This document shows positions 52,181 to 59,870 of a stretch of DNA of 64,000 bases, piece after piece. Source of the stretch: Cupriavidus plantarum (GTDB lineage Bacteria; Pseudomonadota; Gammaproteobacteria; Burkholderiales; Burkholderiaceae); the NCBI RefSeq assembly GCF_905397285.1, contig NZ_CAJPUX010000004.1, forward strand, positions 248,001 through 312,000, read 5' to 3'. The position numbers were made by a program, and so were the translations under genes. How positions within the stretch are numbered: the stretch's first letter is position 1; each line of letters opens with the position of its first letter. Under the pieces are notes generated by a model that was given only the letters and a program-made list of their open reading frames with translations, was not told where the DNA came from and did not search any database.

Positions 52181-53497
52181 TCAGGCCGGCAGCGTCAGCC
52201 GGGCTTCGAGCCCGCCTTCCCTGCGGTTGGCGAGCGCGAGCTTGCCGCCAAGTGCGTTGGCAAGCTGCTGGGCGATGGCAAGGCCGAGCCCCGTGCCACC
52301 CGTGCCCCGATTACGCGACGCCTCCAGCCGATAGAACGGCTGCAGCACACGCTCGAGTTCCCCATCGGGGATGCCCGGTCCGCGGTCGCGCACGGCAATC
52401 GAGAGCCCGCCGTCCTGCATGCGATCGACGGCGACGCTGACCTCGCCACCGAACTTCAGCGCGTTGTCGATCAGATTGGTCAGGATGCGCCGCAGCGCCT
52501 GCGGACGCGTGACCACCGGCGCATCGAGGTGCCCGTCGATGGCGATCGGATGGCCGCCATCGCGGTAGTCGCAGGCAATGCTGTCCAGCAATGCGTCGGG
52601 GTCGATCCGCACGGGCGCCTCCTCGCCACCGTGCAGCGTGCGCGCATACGTCACGCCTTCGCGCACGAGGTGCTCCATCTCGCGCAGGTCCCCATGCAGC
52701 TTCACGCGCGTCTCGCAGTTCTCCATCAGGTCCAGCCGCAGGCGCATGCGCGTGATCGGCGTCTGCAGATCGTGCGAGATGGCGGCCAGGATCTGGATGC
52801 GTTCGGACAGATAGCCCGCGATGCGCGCCTGCATCGCATTGAATGCGGTCGCCGCATGCACGACCTCGTCGGGTCCCCGCTCGGGAATCGGGGCGCCCTT
52901 GAGATCCGGCCCGAGATTCTCGGCGGCCGCGGCCAACTGCTTGAGCGGCCGCGTGACGAAGCGAACCGCGAGCCATGCGCAGGCGCCGATCATCGCCAAC
53001 TGGACGCAGAACAGCACAGGCAGCCATGTCGAGAGCACGATACCGCTGGGCTTGACGTCCACCGTCAGCGGGCTGCCGTCGGCAAGCGTCAGATGCACCT
53101 GAAAATGCTCGTTGGGGCCGGGTACTGCGTTCACCGTCGTCGTGTAGCGTGGCGCGAGCACGCTGACGATAGCCGCCGCCGCACGTTGCGACATCGCCGA
53201 TGCGGGCGCGGGGCCCGCTGTGCCTGTGCCGAGCAGATAGGTGTAGCTGCCGCGATCGAGCCGCCGCACCCACATCGGGCGCTCCGCCGCGGGCAACCGG
53301 TCGAGGATCGCGACCGATCCCGCGACGTCGACTTCGAGGTTGCCGAGCATGAGCTTGTTGGCCGCCTGCATGCGCTCGATGAGCACGACCCCGAACGACA
53401 GCCCCTGCGCGAGCGTCAGCCCGACCACCAGAATGACCATCAGGCGCGCGAACAGGGTGCGCGGCCAGAGCTTTCGTGCGCGGGCAGCGAGGATCAT
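52181..53497 (-). CDS. EnvZ-type sensor histidine kinase, system 1
   Basis: 438 aa. TM1 (residues ~14-36), a periplasmic sensor loop of about 110 residues, TM2 (~155-178), HAMP, H-box ISHDLQTPITRMRLR, N-box NLIDNALKFG, DRGPGIPDGE and GTGGTGLGLAIAQQLA. It overlaps the regulator gene by 4 bp (ATGA) and ends at a strong terminator. It is a close paralogue of the kinase at 54437: the loop LDRLPAAERP and the HisKA region are nearly the same. The signal is unknown. Confidence 0.92.
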   Translation of the reverse strand: MILAARARKLWPRTLFARLMVILVVGLTLAQGLSFGVVLIERMQAANKLMLGNLEVDVAGSVAILDRLPAAERPMWVRRLDRGSYTYLLGTGTAGPAPASAMSQRAAAAIVSVLAPRYTTTVNAVPGPNEHFQVHLTLADGSPLTVDVKPSGIVLSTWLPVLFCVQLAMIGACAWLAVRFVTRPLKQLAAAAENLGPDLKGAPIPERGPDEVVHAATAFNAMQARIAGYLSERIQILAAISHDLQTPITRMRLRLDLMENCETRVKLHGDLREMEHLVREGVTYARTLHGGEEAPVRIDPDALLDSIACDYRDGGHPIAIDGHLDAPVVTRPQALRRILTNLIDNALKFGGEVSVAVDRMQDGGLSIAVRDRGPGIPDGELERVLQPFYRLEASRNRGTGGTGLGLAIAQQLANALGGKLALANRREGGLEARLTLPA

Positions 53498-54234
53498 GGG
53501 CGGGCCTCACGGATTTCGACGGCGGACGAGAACACGTAGCCTTCGTTGCGGACGGTCTTGATATAGCGCGGCTCGCGCGCGTCGTCGCGCAGGCGCTGTC
53601 GCAGGCGGCTGACCATCAGGTCGATCGATCGCTCGAACAACTCGGCGTCGCGGCCCTGCGTGAAGTTCAGCAGCTGGTCACGGTTTAGGACGCGCTGCGG
53701 ATGATCGAGGAACGTGCGCAGCAGCCGGTACTCGGCACCGCTCAGGGAGACGATCACATCGGTATCGTCCACGAGATGGCGCGCGGTGGTGTCGAGCCGC
53801 CAGCTGCCGAACGACAACACCGTGGCCGCCTCCGTCACCTGCAGGTTCGGCGGCAGCATGCGTGTCCTGCGCAGCACCGAACGGATGCGGGCGAGTAGTT
53901 CGCGCGCGGCGAATGGCTTGACGAGGTAATCGTCCGCGCCCATCTCGAGGCCGAGGATGCGATCGGTTTCCTCGTGTCGCGCCGTCAGCATCAGGATGGG
54001 GGTATGACGCTTCTCGCCGGCGCGCAGGTCGCGGCACAGTTGCAGGCCATCCTCGCCGGGCAGCATGAGGTCCAGCACGATCAGGTCCACCGAGCCCTTG
54101 TCCAGCAATGCACGCATCTGCTGTCCATTGGCCGCCAGCGACGCACGCATGCCCTGGCTCTCGAGGTAGGTCCCCACCAGTTCGCGGATCTCGCGATCGT
54201 CGTCGACGATCAGGATATGGTCGGACAGGGTCAT
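53494..54234 (-). CDS. OmpR-type response regulator, system 1
   Basis: 246 aa. Receiver residues: DDDRE acidic pair, phospho-Asp in LIVLDLMLPGEDGL, Thr in MLTARHEETDR, Lys in YLVKPFAAREL. The C-terminal winged helix has SGAEYRLLRTFLDHPQRVLN and the recognition helix around ERSIDLMVSRLRQRL. It pairs with the kinase at 52181. TGTATC direct repeats lie about 80-95 bp upstream. Confidence 0.93.
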   Translation of the reverse strand: MTLSDHILIVDDDREIRELVGTYLESQGMRASLAANGQQMRALLDKGSVDLIVLDLMLPGEDGLQLCRDLRAGEKRHTPILMLTARHEETDRILGLEMGADDYLVKPFAARELLARIRSVLRRTRMLPPNLQVTEAATVLSFGSWRLDTTARHLVDDTDVIVSLSGAEYRLLRTFLDHPQRVLNRDQLLNFTQGRDAELFERSIDLMVSRLRQRLRDDAREPRYIKTVRNEGYVFSSAVEIREARP

Positions 54235-54312
54235 AACACGGCTCCGCGCAGCGCGGCAATCATGCGCTATCCAGCGCGGTAACCGGATTATGGGAGGGGC
54301 CGGAGGGGTCCA

Positions 54313-54328
54313 TGTATCACTGTGTATC
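54313..54328. promoter_or_regulatory. TGTATC direct-repeat pair before system 1
   Basis: TGTATC at 54313-54318 and 54323-54328, a 10-bp period, as in OmpR-family binding sites. It lies upstream of the regulator starting at 54234. Confidence 0.5.
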
Positions 54329-54436
54329 TGCGCGTTCGCGCGACAAGAAACATTTCAAATTCGCGCGGCAGTGAGACAGGCGGGATACATCCCGCGCCCG
54401 GCGGCGTGGCGCATGAGGCCACGCCTCAGGCTAACG

Positions 54437-55726
54437 TCAGGCCAGCCGGATCTCCGCAATGAGCCCGCCGCCCTCGCGATTGCGGAGCTTCAGCGACCCG
54501 CCGATGGCGATCATCAGCTGATGCGCGATCGCCAGGCCGAGGCCCGTGCCACCCGTCTCGCGGCTGCGCGAGTTCTCGAGCCGCATGAACGGCTGGAGCA
54601 CTGCTTCGAGCTTGTCCTCGGGAATGCCGCTGCCGCGATCCATGACCGAGATCGTCACGACGTCGCCGGCGCGCGCGACCAGCAACTCGGCCGCGCCGCC
54701 GAACTTGATGGCGTTGTCGATCAGGTTGGTCATCACGCGCCGCAGCGCGTGCGGCCGCGTGACAACGGCCCCGCCTACATTGCCGAGGATCTTCACATCC
54801 TTGCCGGTGTCCTGGTAATCGTAGGTCAGGCTTTCGACGAATGCGCCGATGTCGATGCGCGACGGTTTCTCGCCATCGCCCTGCGTGGTGCGCGCATACG
54901 CGAGTCCTTCCTGCACGAGGCGTTCGATCTCTTCGAGGTCGTGCACGAGCTTGGTTTTCTCCACCGAATCGTCGGCCATTTCCGCGCGCAGCTTCATGCG
55001 CGTGATCGGCGTCTGCAAGTCGTGAGAGATTGCGGCGAGAATCTGCACGCGCTCTTCGACGAAACGGGCAATGCGTGTGCGCATCGCGTTAAAAGCTGTG
55101 GCCGCATGGGCCACCTCGGTGGGTCCGTCCTCGTCCAGCGGCGGCCCCTTGGCATTGGGATCGAGCGTATCCGCCGCGTTGGCCAGCCTGGCCAGCGGGC
55201 GAATGGACTGCCGCACCGCGTACCAGCAGCACAGGATCAGTAGCACCAGTTGCGCGATCAGCACGTAGGGCAGCCACTCCGCGACCGGCGTCATGCGCGG
55301 ATGCACGTCGATGGTCAGCGGACTGCCATCGCTCAGCGTCAGATGCGCCTGCAGGCGCTTGCCGTCGTTGGGAATCTTCTCCACCTTGACCGGGAACCGG
55401 CCGCCGCTGGCCTCGGTGATGCGCGCGGCGATATCGAGGCTGCGCTGGTCCTCGGCCGGCACGCCAGGCAGGCCGGGACCGAGCATGTACTGGTAGTTGC
55501 CGCGGTTCACGAGGGGCAGCCATTGCGGCCGTTCGGCGGCGGGCAGGCGGTCGAGCATGGCCAGCGTGGTGGCGACATCGGTCTCGAGCGTCCCCAGCAT
55601 GACCTGCCGCGCGGACATATAGCGCTCGGAGAACAGCACCGTGAACGACATCAGGTGCGCGACGATAAGCCCGGCCAGCAGGATCAGGAACAGCCGCGAG
55701 CCGAGCGAGCGGGGCCAGAGGCTCAT
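54437..55726 (-). CDS. EnvZ-type sensor histidine kinase, system 2
   Basis: 429 aa from the ATG at 55726. TM1 (~12-33), a periplasmic sensor of about 110 residues, TM2 (~148-170), HAMP, H-box ISHDLQTPITRMKLR, N-box NLIDNAIKFG, DRGSGIPEDK and GTGGTGLGLAIAHQLM. Its ATG overlaps the regulator stop (ATGA). It is paralogous to the kinase at 52181, so the two operons arose by tandem duplication. No terminator was found in the 200-bp gap that follows. Confidence 0.92.
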   Translation of the reverse strand: MSLWPRSLGSRLFLILLAGLIVAHLMSFTVLFSERYMSARQVMLGTLETDVATTLAMLDRLPAAERPQWLPLVNRGNYQYMLGPGLPGVPAEDQRSLDIAARITEASGGRFPVKVEKIPNDGKRLQAHLTLSDGSPLTIDVHPRMTPVAEWLPYVLIAQLVLLILCCWYAVRQSIRPLARLANAADTLDPNAKGPPLDEDGPTEVAHAATAFNAMRTRIARFVEERVQILAAISHDLQTPITRMKLRAEMADDSVEKTKLVHDLEEIERLVQEGLAYARTTQGDGEKPSRIDIGAFVESLTYDYQDTGKDVKILGNVGGAVVTRPHALRRVMTNLIDNAIKFGGAAELLVARAGDVVTISVMDRGSGIPEDKLEAVLQPFMRLENSRSRETGGTGLGLAIAHQLMIAIGGSLKLRNREGGGLIAEIRLA

Positions 55727-56466
55727 TGACGGGCTTCTTTGATCTCGACGGGCACCGAGAACACGTAGCCCTCGTTGCGGACGGTCTTGATGTACATCGG
55801 CTCGCGCGCGTCGTCGTTGAGCCGCTGGCGGAGGCGGCTGACGAGCAGGTCGACCGACCGTTCGAAGAGTTCCGCTTCGCGGCCCTGCGTGAGATTCAGC
55901 AACTGGTCGCGATTCAGCACGCGCTGCGGATGATCGACGAACACCCGCAGCAGCCTGTATTCCCCGCCGCTCAGGGCGACGATGGTGCCTTCCTTGTCGA
56001 TGAGATGACGGGCGGTGGTATCGAGCTCCCACTCGCCGAACGCAAGCAGCTGACCCGCCTCGGTGATTTGCAGGTTCGGCGGCAGCATGCGTGTGCGGCG
56101 CAGCACCGCCTTGATCCGCGCGAGGAGCTCTCGCGCGGCAAAGGGCTTGGCGAGGTAGTCGTCCGCGCCCATTTCGAGGCCGATGATGCGGTCGGTCTCG
56201 TCGTCGCGCGCCGTCAGCATCATGATCGGCGTGGTCTTGTGCTTGCCGGCCCGGAGTTCGCGGCACAGCACGAGCCCATCGTCACCGGGCAGCATCACGT
56301 CGAGCACGATCAGGTCCACCGAGTTCGTGTCGAGGAATGCCCGCATGTGCCGGCCGTCTGGCGCCACGGTGACACGCAGTCCGTTCTTGGTGAGATACGT
56401 CGAGACCAATTCGCGGATTTCCCGATCGTCGTCCACGATCAGGATGTGGTCGATGTGCGCGTCCAT
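55723..56466 (-). CDS. OmpR-type response regulator, system 2
   Basis: 247 aa. Phospho-Asp in LIVLDVMLPGDDGL, Thr in MLTARDDETDR, Lys in YLAKPFAAREL; the winged helix has SGGEYRLLRVFVDHPQRVLN and ERSVDLLVSRLRQRL. The recognition helix is almost identical to that of system 1, so the two regulators probably read the same DNA sites. It is divergent from dipZ. Confidence 0.93.
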   Translation of the reverse strand: MDAHIDHILIVDDDREIRELVSTYLTKNGLRVTVAPDGRHMRAFLDTNSVDLIVLDVMLPGDDGLVLCRELRAGKHKTTPIMMLTARDDETDRIIGLEMGADDYLAKPFAARELLARIKAVLRRTRMLPPNLQITEAGQLLAFGEWELDTTARHLIDKEGTIVALSGGEYRLLRVFVDHPQRVLNRDQLLNLTQGREAELFERSVDLLVSRLRQRLNDDAREPMYIKTVRNEGYVFSVPVEIKEARQ

Positions 56467-56532
56467 AGTTTCTGCCTTGCGGAATCAATAAAAGAACGTC
56501 AGGGAAGCACGTCCCGCCTGCATGTGCAGCAT

Positions 56533-56574
56533 TGTATTCGTTTGTATCCTCATTGTTGTGTATCGCAATGTATC
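56533..56574. promoter_or_regulatory. Two pairs of TGTAT direct repeats between system 2 and dipZ
   Basis: TGTAT begins at 56533, 56543, 56559 and 56569, giving two pairs with a 10-bp period; three of the four read TGTATC. They lie 70-110 bp upstream of the regulator and also upstream of the divergent dipZ gene at 56681. Confidence 0.55.
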
Positions 56575-56680
56575 TGGCGGCGCTTTCCGCACAGTGTCTT
56601 ACGTAAGCGGTCAGCGACGACACATCGCGGACAATCGCGCGCGGTCTCATGCCGGCATACCCAGCTTATGAGGCCCCATC

Positions 56681-58507
56681 ATGACCTTGCTGATACTTGC
56701 CTTCGTTGGCGGCGCGCTGACGATCCTGAGCCCCTGCATCCTTCCGGTGCTGCCGTTCGTGTTCTCCCGCGCCGGCCGGCCCTTCGCCACCAGCACCCTG
56801 CCGATGCTCGCGGGCATGGCGCTGACGTTCGCGGCGGTCGCTTCGCTGGCCTCGGTCGCCGGCGGCTGGGTCGTCCACTTCAACGAATTTGGACGAATCG
56901 CCGCGCTGGTGCTGCTGGGCGTGTTCGGCCTGTCGCTGCTTCTGCCCCGGCTCGCGGATACGCTGACCGCGCCGCTGGTGGCCTTCGGCAATCGGCTGGC
57001 CGCGCGCCATGCAGACGCCGCGCCGGCCTCGGCGGCGCGCGCGATCGGGGGCTCGCTGCTGCTCGGCGTGGCCACGGGCATGCTCTGGGCGCCGTGCGCG
57101 GGTCCTATCCTCGGCATCGTGCTCACCGGCGCGGCCCTCCGCGGCGCGAGCGTGCAGTCGACGCTGCTGCTCGTCGCCTATGCCGCAGGCGCTGCCACGT
57201 CGCTCGCCATTGCGCTAGGTGTGGGCGGCCGCCTCTTTGCGGCGATGCGGGGTTCGCTCGGCGCGGCACAAGGCCTGCGCCGCGGCCTCGGCGTCGGCGT
57301 GCTCGCCGGGGTGGTCGCCATCGGCTTTGGCGCGGACACGGGTCTTCTCGCGCGGCTCGGTGGCGACAAGACCAGCCGCATCGAGCAGGCATTGATCGAT
57401 GCGCTGCGTTCGCGTAACCAGCTGGAGGCCAGCAACAACGTCGGCAATACCGACGGGCCGGGCGTACTGCTCGCCGCGAACGACATGCGCGACGGCATCA
57501 GCGATGGGCCGACAGATCGGACGAACTACCGCAGCGGCCTGCCGGTCGAGGGGCGCATGCCCGCACTCGACGGCGCCGTCGAATGGCTGAACTCGCCGCC
57601 CCTCACGCGCGAGCAGCTGCGCGGCAAGCCCACGCTCGTCTATTTCTGGACGTATTCCTGCATCAACTGCATCCGCACGCTGCCGTACCTGCGCGCGTGG
57701 GCGGAGAAGTATCCCGGCCTGCAGATCGTGGCCGTACATACGCCGGAGTTCGCGTTCGAGAAAAAGTCCGAGAACATTCGCCGCGCGCTCGCGGATTTCC
57801 GCATCCAGTTCCCGGTCGCCGTCGATAGCGATTACAAGATCTGGCGCGCGTTCGACAACAACTACTGGCCCGCCGCGTACTTCGTCGATGCCAACGGCCA
57901 GATCCGCCACCACCAGTTCGGCGAGGGCGACTATGCCCGCTCGGAGCAGGTCATCCAGGCGCTGCTCAAGGAAGCCGGCAATCGCAACGTGCCGACGGAC
58001 ACGGTCACGCCGGATGCCAAGGGCGCGCAGGCCGCGCCGGACCTGCGGAACATCGGCTCGGGCGAGACGTACCTCGGCTACCAGCAGGCGACGGACTTCG
58101 AGGCCACGGGTTTCGGCGGACGCCTGCTCCCCGACGCGCCCCGCGACTACCAGGTGGGCTCGCCGCGCCTCAATCACTGGGGCCTGAAGGGCAACTGGAC
58201 CGTCAATGCCGACAACGCGACCGTGAACCGCGCCGATGGAAGCGTCGTCATGCGCTTTCGCGCGCGCGACCTCCACCTCGTGCTGGGACCCGCGGCGGAT
58301 GGCAAGGCCGTGCGTTTTATCGTGACCATCGATGGCAAGGCGCCTGGCGCCAGCCATGGTGCCGATATCGACGCCGCCGGCAACGGCGCCGTCACCGCGA
58401 CGCGCCTGTACCAGCTGGTGCGACAGGCCGGTGACGTCGGCGAGCGCACGTTCGAGATCCGATTCCTCGATCCGGGCGCCAAGGCATATGTATTTACGTT
58501 TGGTTGA
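56681..58507 (+). CDS. dipZ: DipZ-like cytochrome c biogenesis/thiol-disulfide protein
   Basis: 608 aa. Residues 1-220 form a CcdA-type transporter of six helices with Cys in LSPCILPVLPFVFSRAG and MLWAPCAGPILG. After a linker, a periplasmic thioredoxin-like domain has the CxxC in TYSCINCIRTLPYL (residues ~325-338). A C-terminal beta domain (GLKGNWTVNADNATVNRA) completes the DipZ architecture. It brings reducing equivalents across the membrane for periplasmic disulfide reduction. It is divergent from response regulator 2, with the TGTAT boxes between. Confidence 0.9.
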   Translation: MTLLILAFVGGALTILSPCILPVLPFVFSRAGRPFATSTLPMLAGMALTFAAVASLASVAGGWVVHFNEFGRIAALVLLGVFGLSLLLPRLADTLTAPLVAFGNRLAARHADAAPASAARAIGGSLLLGVATGMLWAPCAGPILGIVLTGAALRGASVQSTLLLVAYAAGAATSLAIALGVGGRLFAAMRGSLGAAQGLRRGLGVGVLAGVVAIGFGADTGLLARLGGDKTSRIEQALIDALRSRNQLEASNNVGNTDGPGVLLAANDMRDGISDGPTDRTNYRSGLPVEGRMPALDGAVEWLNSPPLTREQLRGKPTLVYFWTYSCINCIRTLPYLRAWAEKYPGLQIVAVHTPEFAFEKKSENIRRALADFRIQFPVAVDSDYKIWRAFDNNYWPAAYFVDANGQIRHHQFGEGDYARSEQVIQALLKEAGNRNVPTDTVTPDAKGAQAAPDLRNIGSGETYLGYQQATDFEATGFGGRLLPDAPRDYQVGSPRLNHWGLKGNWTVNADNATVNRADGSVVMRFRARDLHLVLGPAADGKAVRFIVTIDGKAPGASHGADIDAAGNGAVTATRLYQLVRQAGDVGERTFEIRFLDPGAKAYVFTFG

Positions 58508-58539
58508 TCATCGATACCAGGACAATGATGGAGCGTCCC

Positions 58540-59190
58540 ATGAAGCTATACAGTAACGAAATTTCCTCGGCGTCGTCGCGCGTGCGTATCGCGCTGGCGA
58601 TCAAGGGCATCGCGCCCGAAATCCTGTCCGTGTCCATCCTCGGGCCCGATGCCGAGAATCGCCAGCGCGACTACCTCGCGCTGAACCCGCAGGGTCTGGT
58701 GCCGGCCCTGCTGACCGAGAACGGCACGTTGATCACGCAGTCGCTGTCGATCGTCGAGTATCTTGACGAGCGGTTCCCGCAGCCGCCGCTGCTGCCCGCG
58801 GACCTCGAAGCACGCGCGTTCACGCGCACGGTGGCACTGGCCATCGCCGCGGAGATCCACGCGCTGGTGCCGCCGCGCGTGGCCGCGCAACTGGGTTCGC
58901 TGGGGCTGGATGCGAATGCCATCGGCGACTGGAACCGCCACTGGATTCGCGAGGGCCTGGGCGCGGTGGAATCGTTGCTGAATGGACGCCGATCGGGCCG
59001 ATCGGGCCGATCATGCCAGTACGTCGCGGGGGACACGCCCACCGTCGGCGACCTGTTCCTGTTCCCGCAGGCCATCAACGCCGAGCGCGCGGGACTCCCG
59101 CTGGCGCTATGGCCCAACCTCGCAGAGGTGGTGAACAACCTGCGCGCCGTGCCGGCATTCGCGGAGAACGCGCCCGCGCCGCGGAGATAG
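58540..59190 (+). CDS. Glutathione S-transferase-type isomerase, MaiA-like
   Basis: 216 aa from the ATG at 58540 (MKLYSNEISSASSRVRIALA), preceded by GGAGC; ATGs at 58504, 58525 and 58528 lack a good site. The Ser-rich active site SSASSRVRIAL and LNPQGLVPALL, TQSLSIVEYLDE are those of zeta-class GST/maleylacetoacetate isomerases. A 9-bp repeat at 58991-59017 inserts SGRSGRS in a loop before YVAGDTPTVGD. No homogentisate-pathway neighbours are present, so the substrate is unproven. Confidence 0.8.
   Translation: MKLYSNEISSASSRVRIALAIKGIAPEILSVSILGPDAENRQRDYLALNPQGLVPALLTENGTLITQSLSIVEYLDERFPQPPLLPADLEARAFTRTVALAIAAEIHALVPPRVAAQLGSLGLDANAIGDWNRHWIREGLGAVESLLNGRRSGRSGRSCQYVAGDTPTVGDLFLFPQAINAERAGLPLALWPNLAEVVNNLRAVPAFAENAPAPRR
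58991..59017. repeat. Three tandem 9-bp units inside the GST-like gene
   Basis: GATCGGGCC at 58991-58999 and 59000-59008, then GATCATGCC at 59009-59017. They encode Arg-Ser-Gly repeats in a surface loop. Confidence 0.7.
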
Positions 59191-59236
59191 ATCACCACGC
59201 GAAGGCGCCGCGCCCCATCCAGAGATCAGGCCGGCG

Positions 59237-59647
59237 TCAGGCGCTGGCCGGCCGCACCGCGACCATGTCGATCTCGATGAGCGCGCCCTTCGCCAGTCCC
59301 GTCACGCCGATGCACGTGCGCGCGGGGCGGCGGCCGACGGGCCAGTAGCTCGCGTAGGTCTTGTTCATCGTGTCGTAGTCCCGGTCGAAGTCGGTCAGGT
59401 AGACACGGACCTGCAGCACGTGCTCGAGGCCGAGCTTGCAACCTTCGAGCACCGTGGTGAGGTTCTTCATGACCTGGTGCGTCTGCGCCTCGATGCCCTC
59501 CGGATAGCCCGAATCGAGGCCAGTGCCAAGGAACGGCATCTGCCCTGTCACGAACACGAAGCCGTTGGCTTCCACGGCATGGCTGAACGGGGCCACGGGG
59601 TCCGGCGCGCCGGCCAGCATATGGAAGACGGGGGTGGCTGCGGTCAT
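59237..59647 (-). CDS. RidA family (YjgF/YER057c/UK114) protein
   Basis: 136 aa from the ATG at 59647, preceded by AAGGAGA. Typical blocks are PFSHAVEANGFVFVTGQMPF, NLTTVLEGCKLGLEHVLQ and the C-terminal RTCIGVTGLAKGALIEIDMVA with the conserved Arg and Glu. RidA proteins hydrolyse reactive enamine/imine intermediates; some members of this branch have other substrates. It converges on the GST-like gene. Confidence 0.88.
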   Translation of the reverse strand: MTAATPVFHMLAGAPDPVAPFSHAVEANGFVFVTGQMPFLGTGLDSGYPEGIEAQTHQVMKNLTTVLEGCKLGLEHVLQVRVYLTDFDRDYDTMNKTYASYWPVGRRPARTCIGVTGLAKGALIEIDMVAVRPASA

Positions 59648-59870
59648 CGTTGAAGCTCTCCTTGTAAGACGGGGTTGGGCGACAGGCGTCAGGTATCGGC
59701 GATGCGATGCATCGCATTGTGCAGCAAATCCGCACCGGCTCCCGTCTTCCGTCATCTTCCGTTCTCCGCTCGCTCGCATTTCGTAAGGCGACCATTCCCA
59801 AGATGGCTCTCCACGCCTACTTTGGTCTCACGGTGCATGTCGCACCGACGGCCACCTCAGGAGAGGCAAC

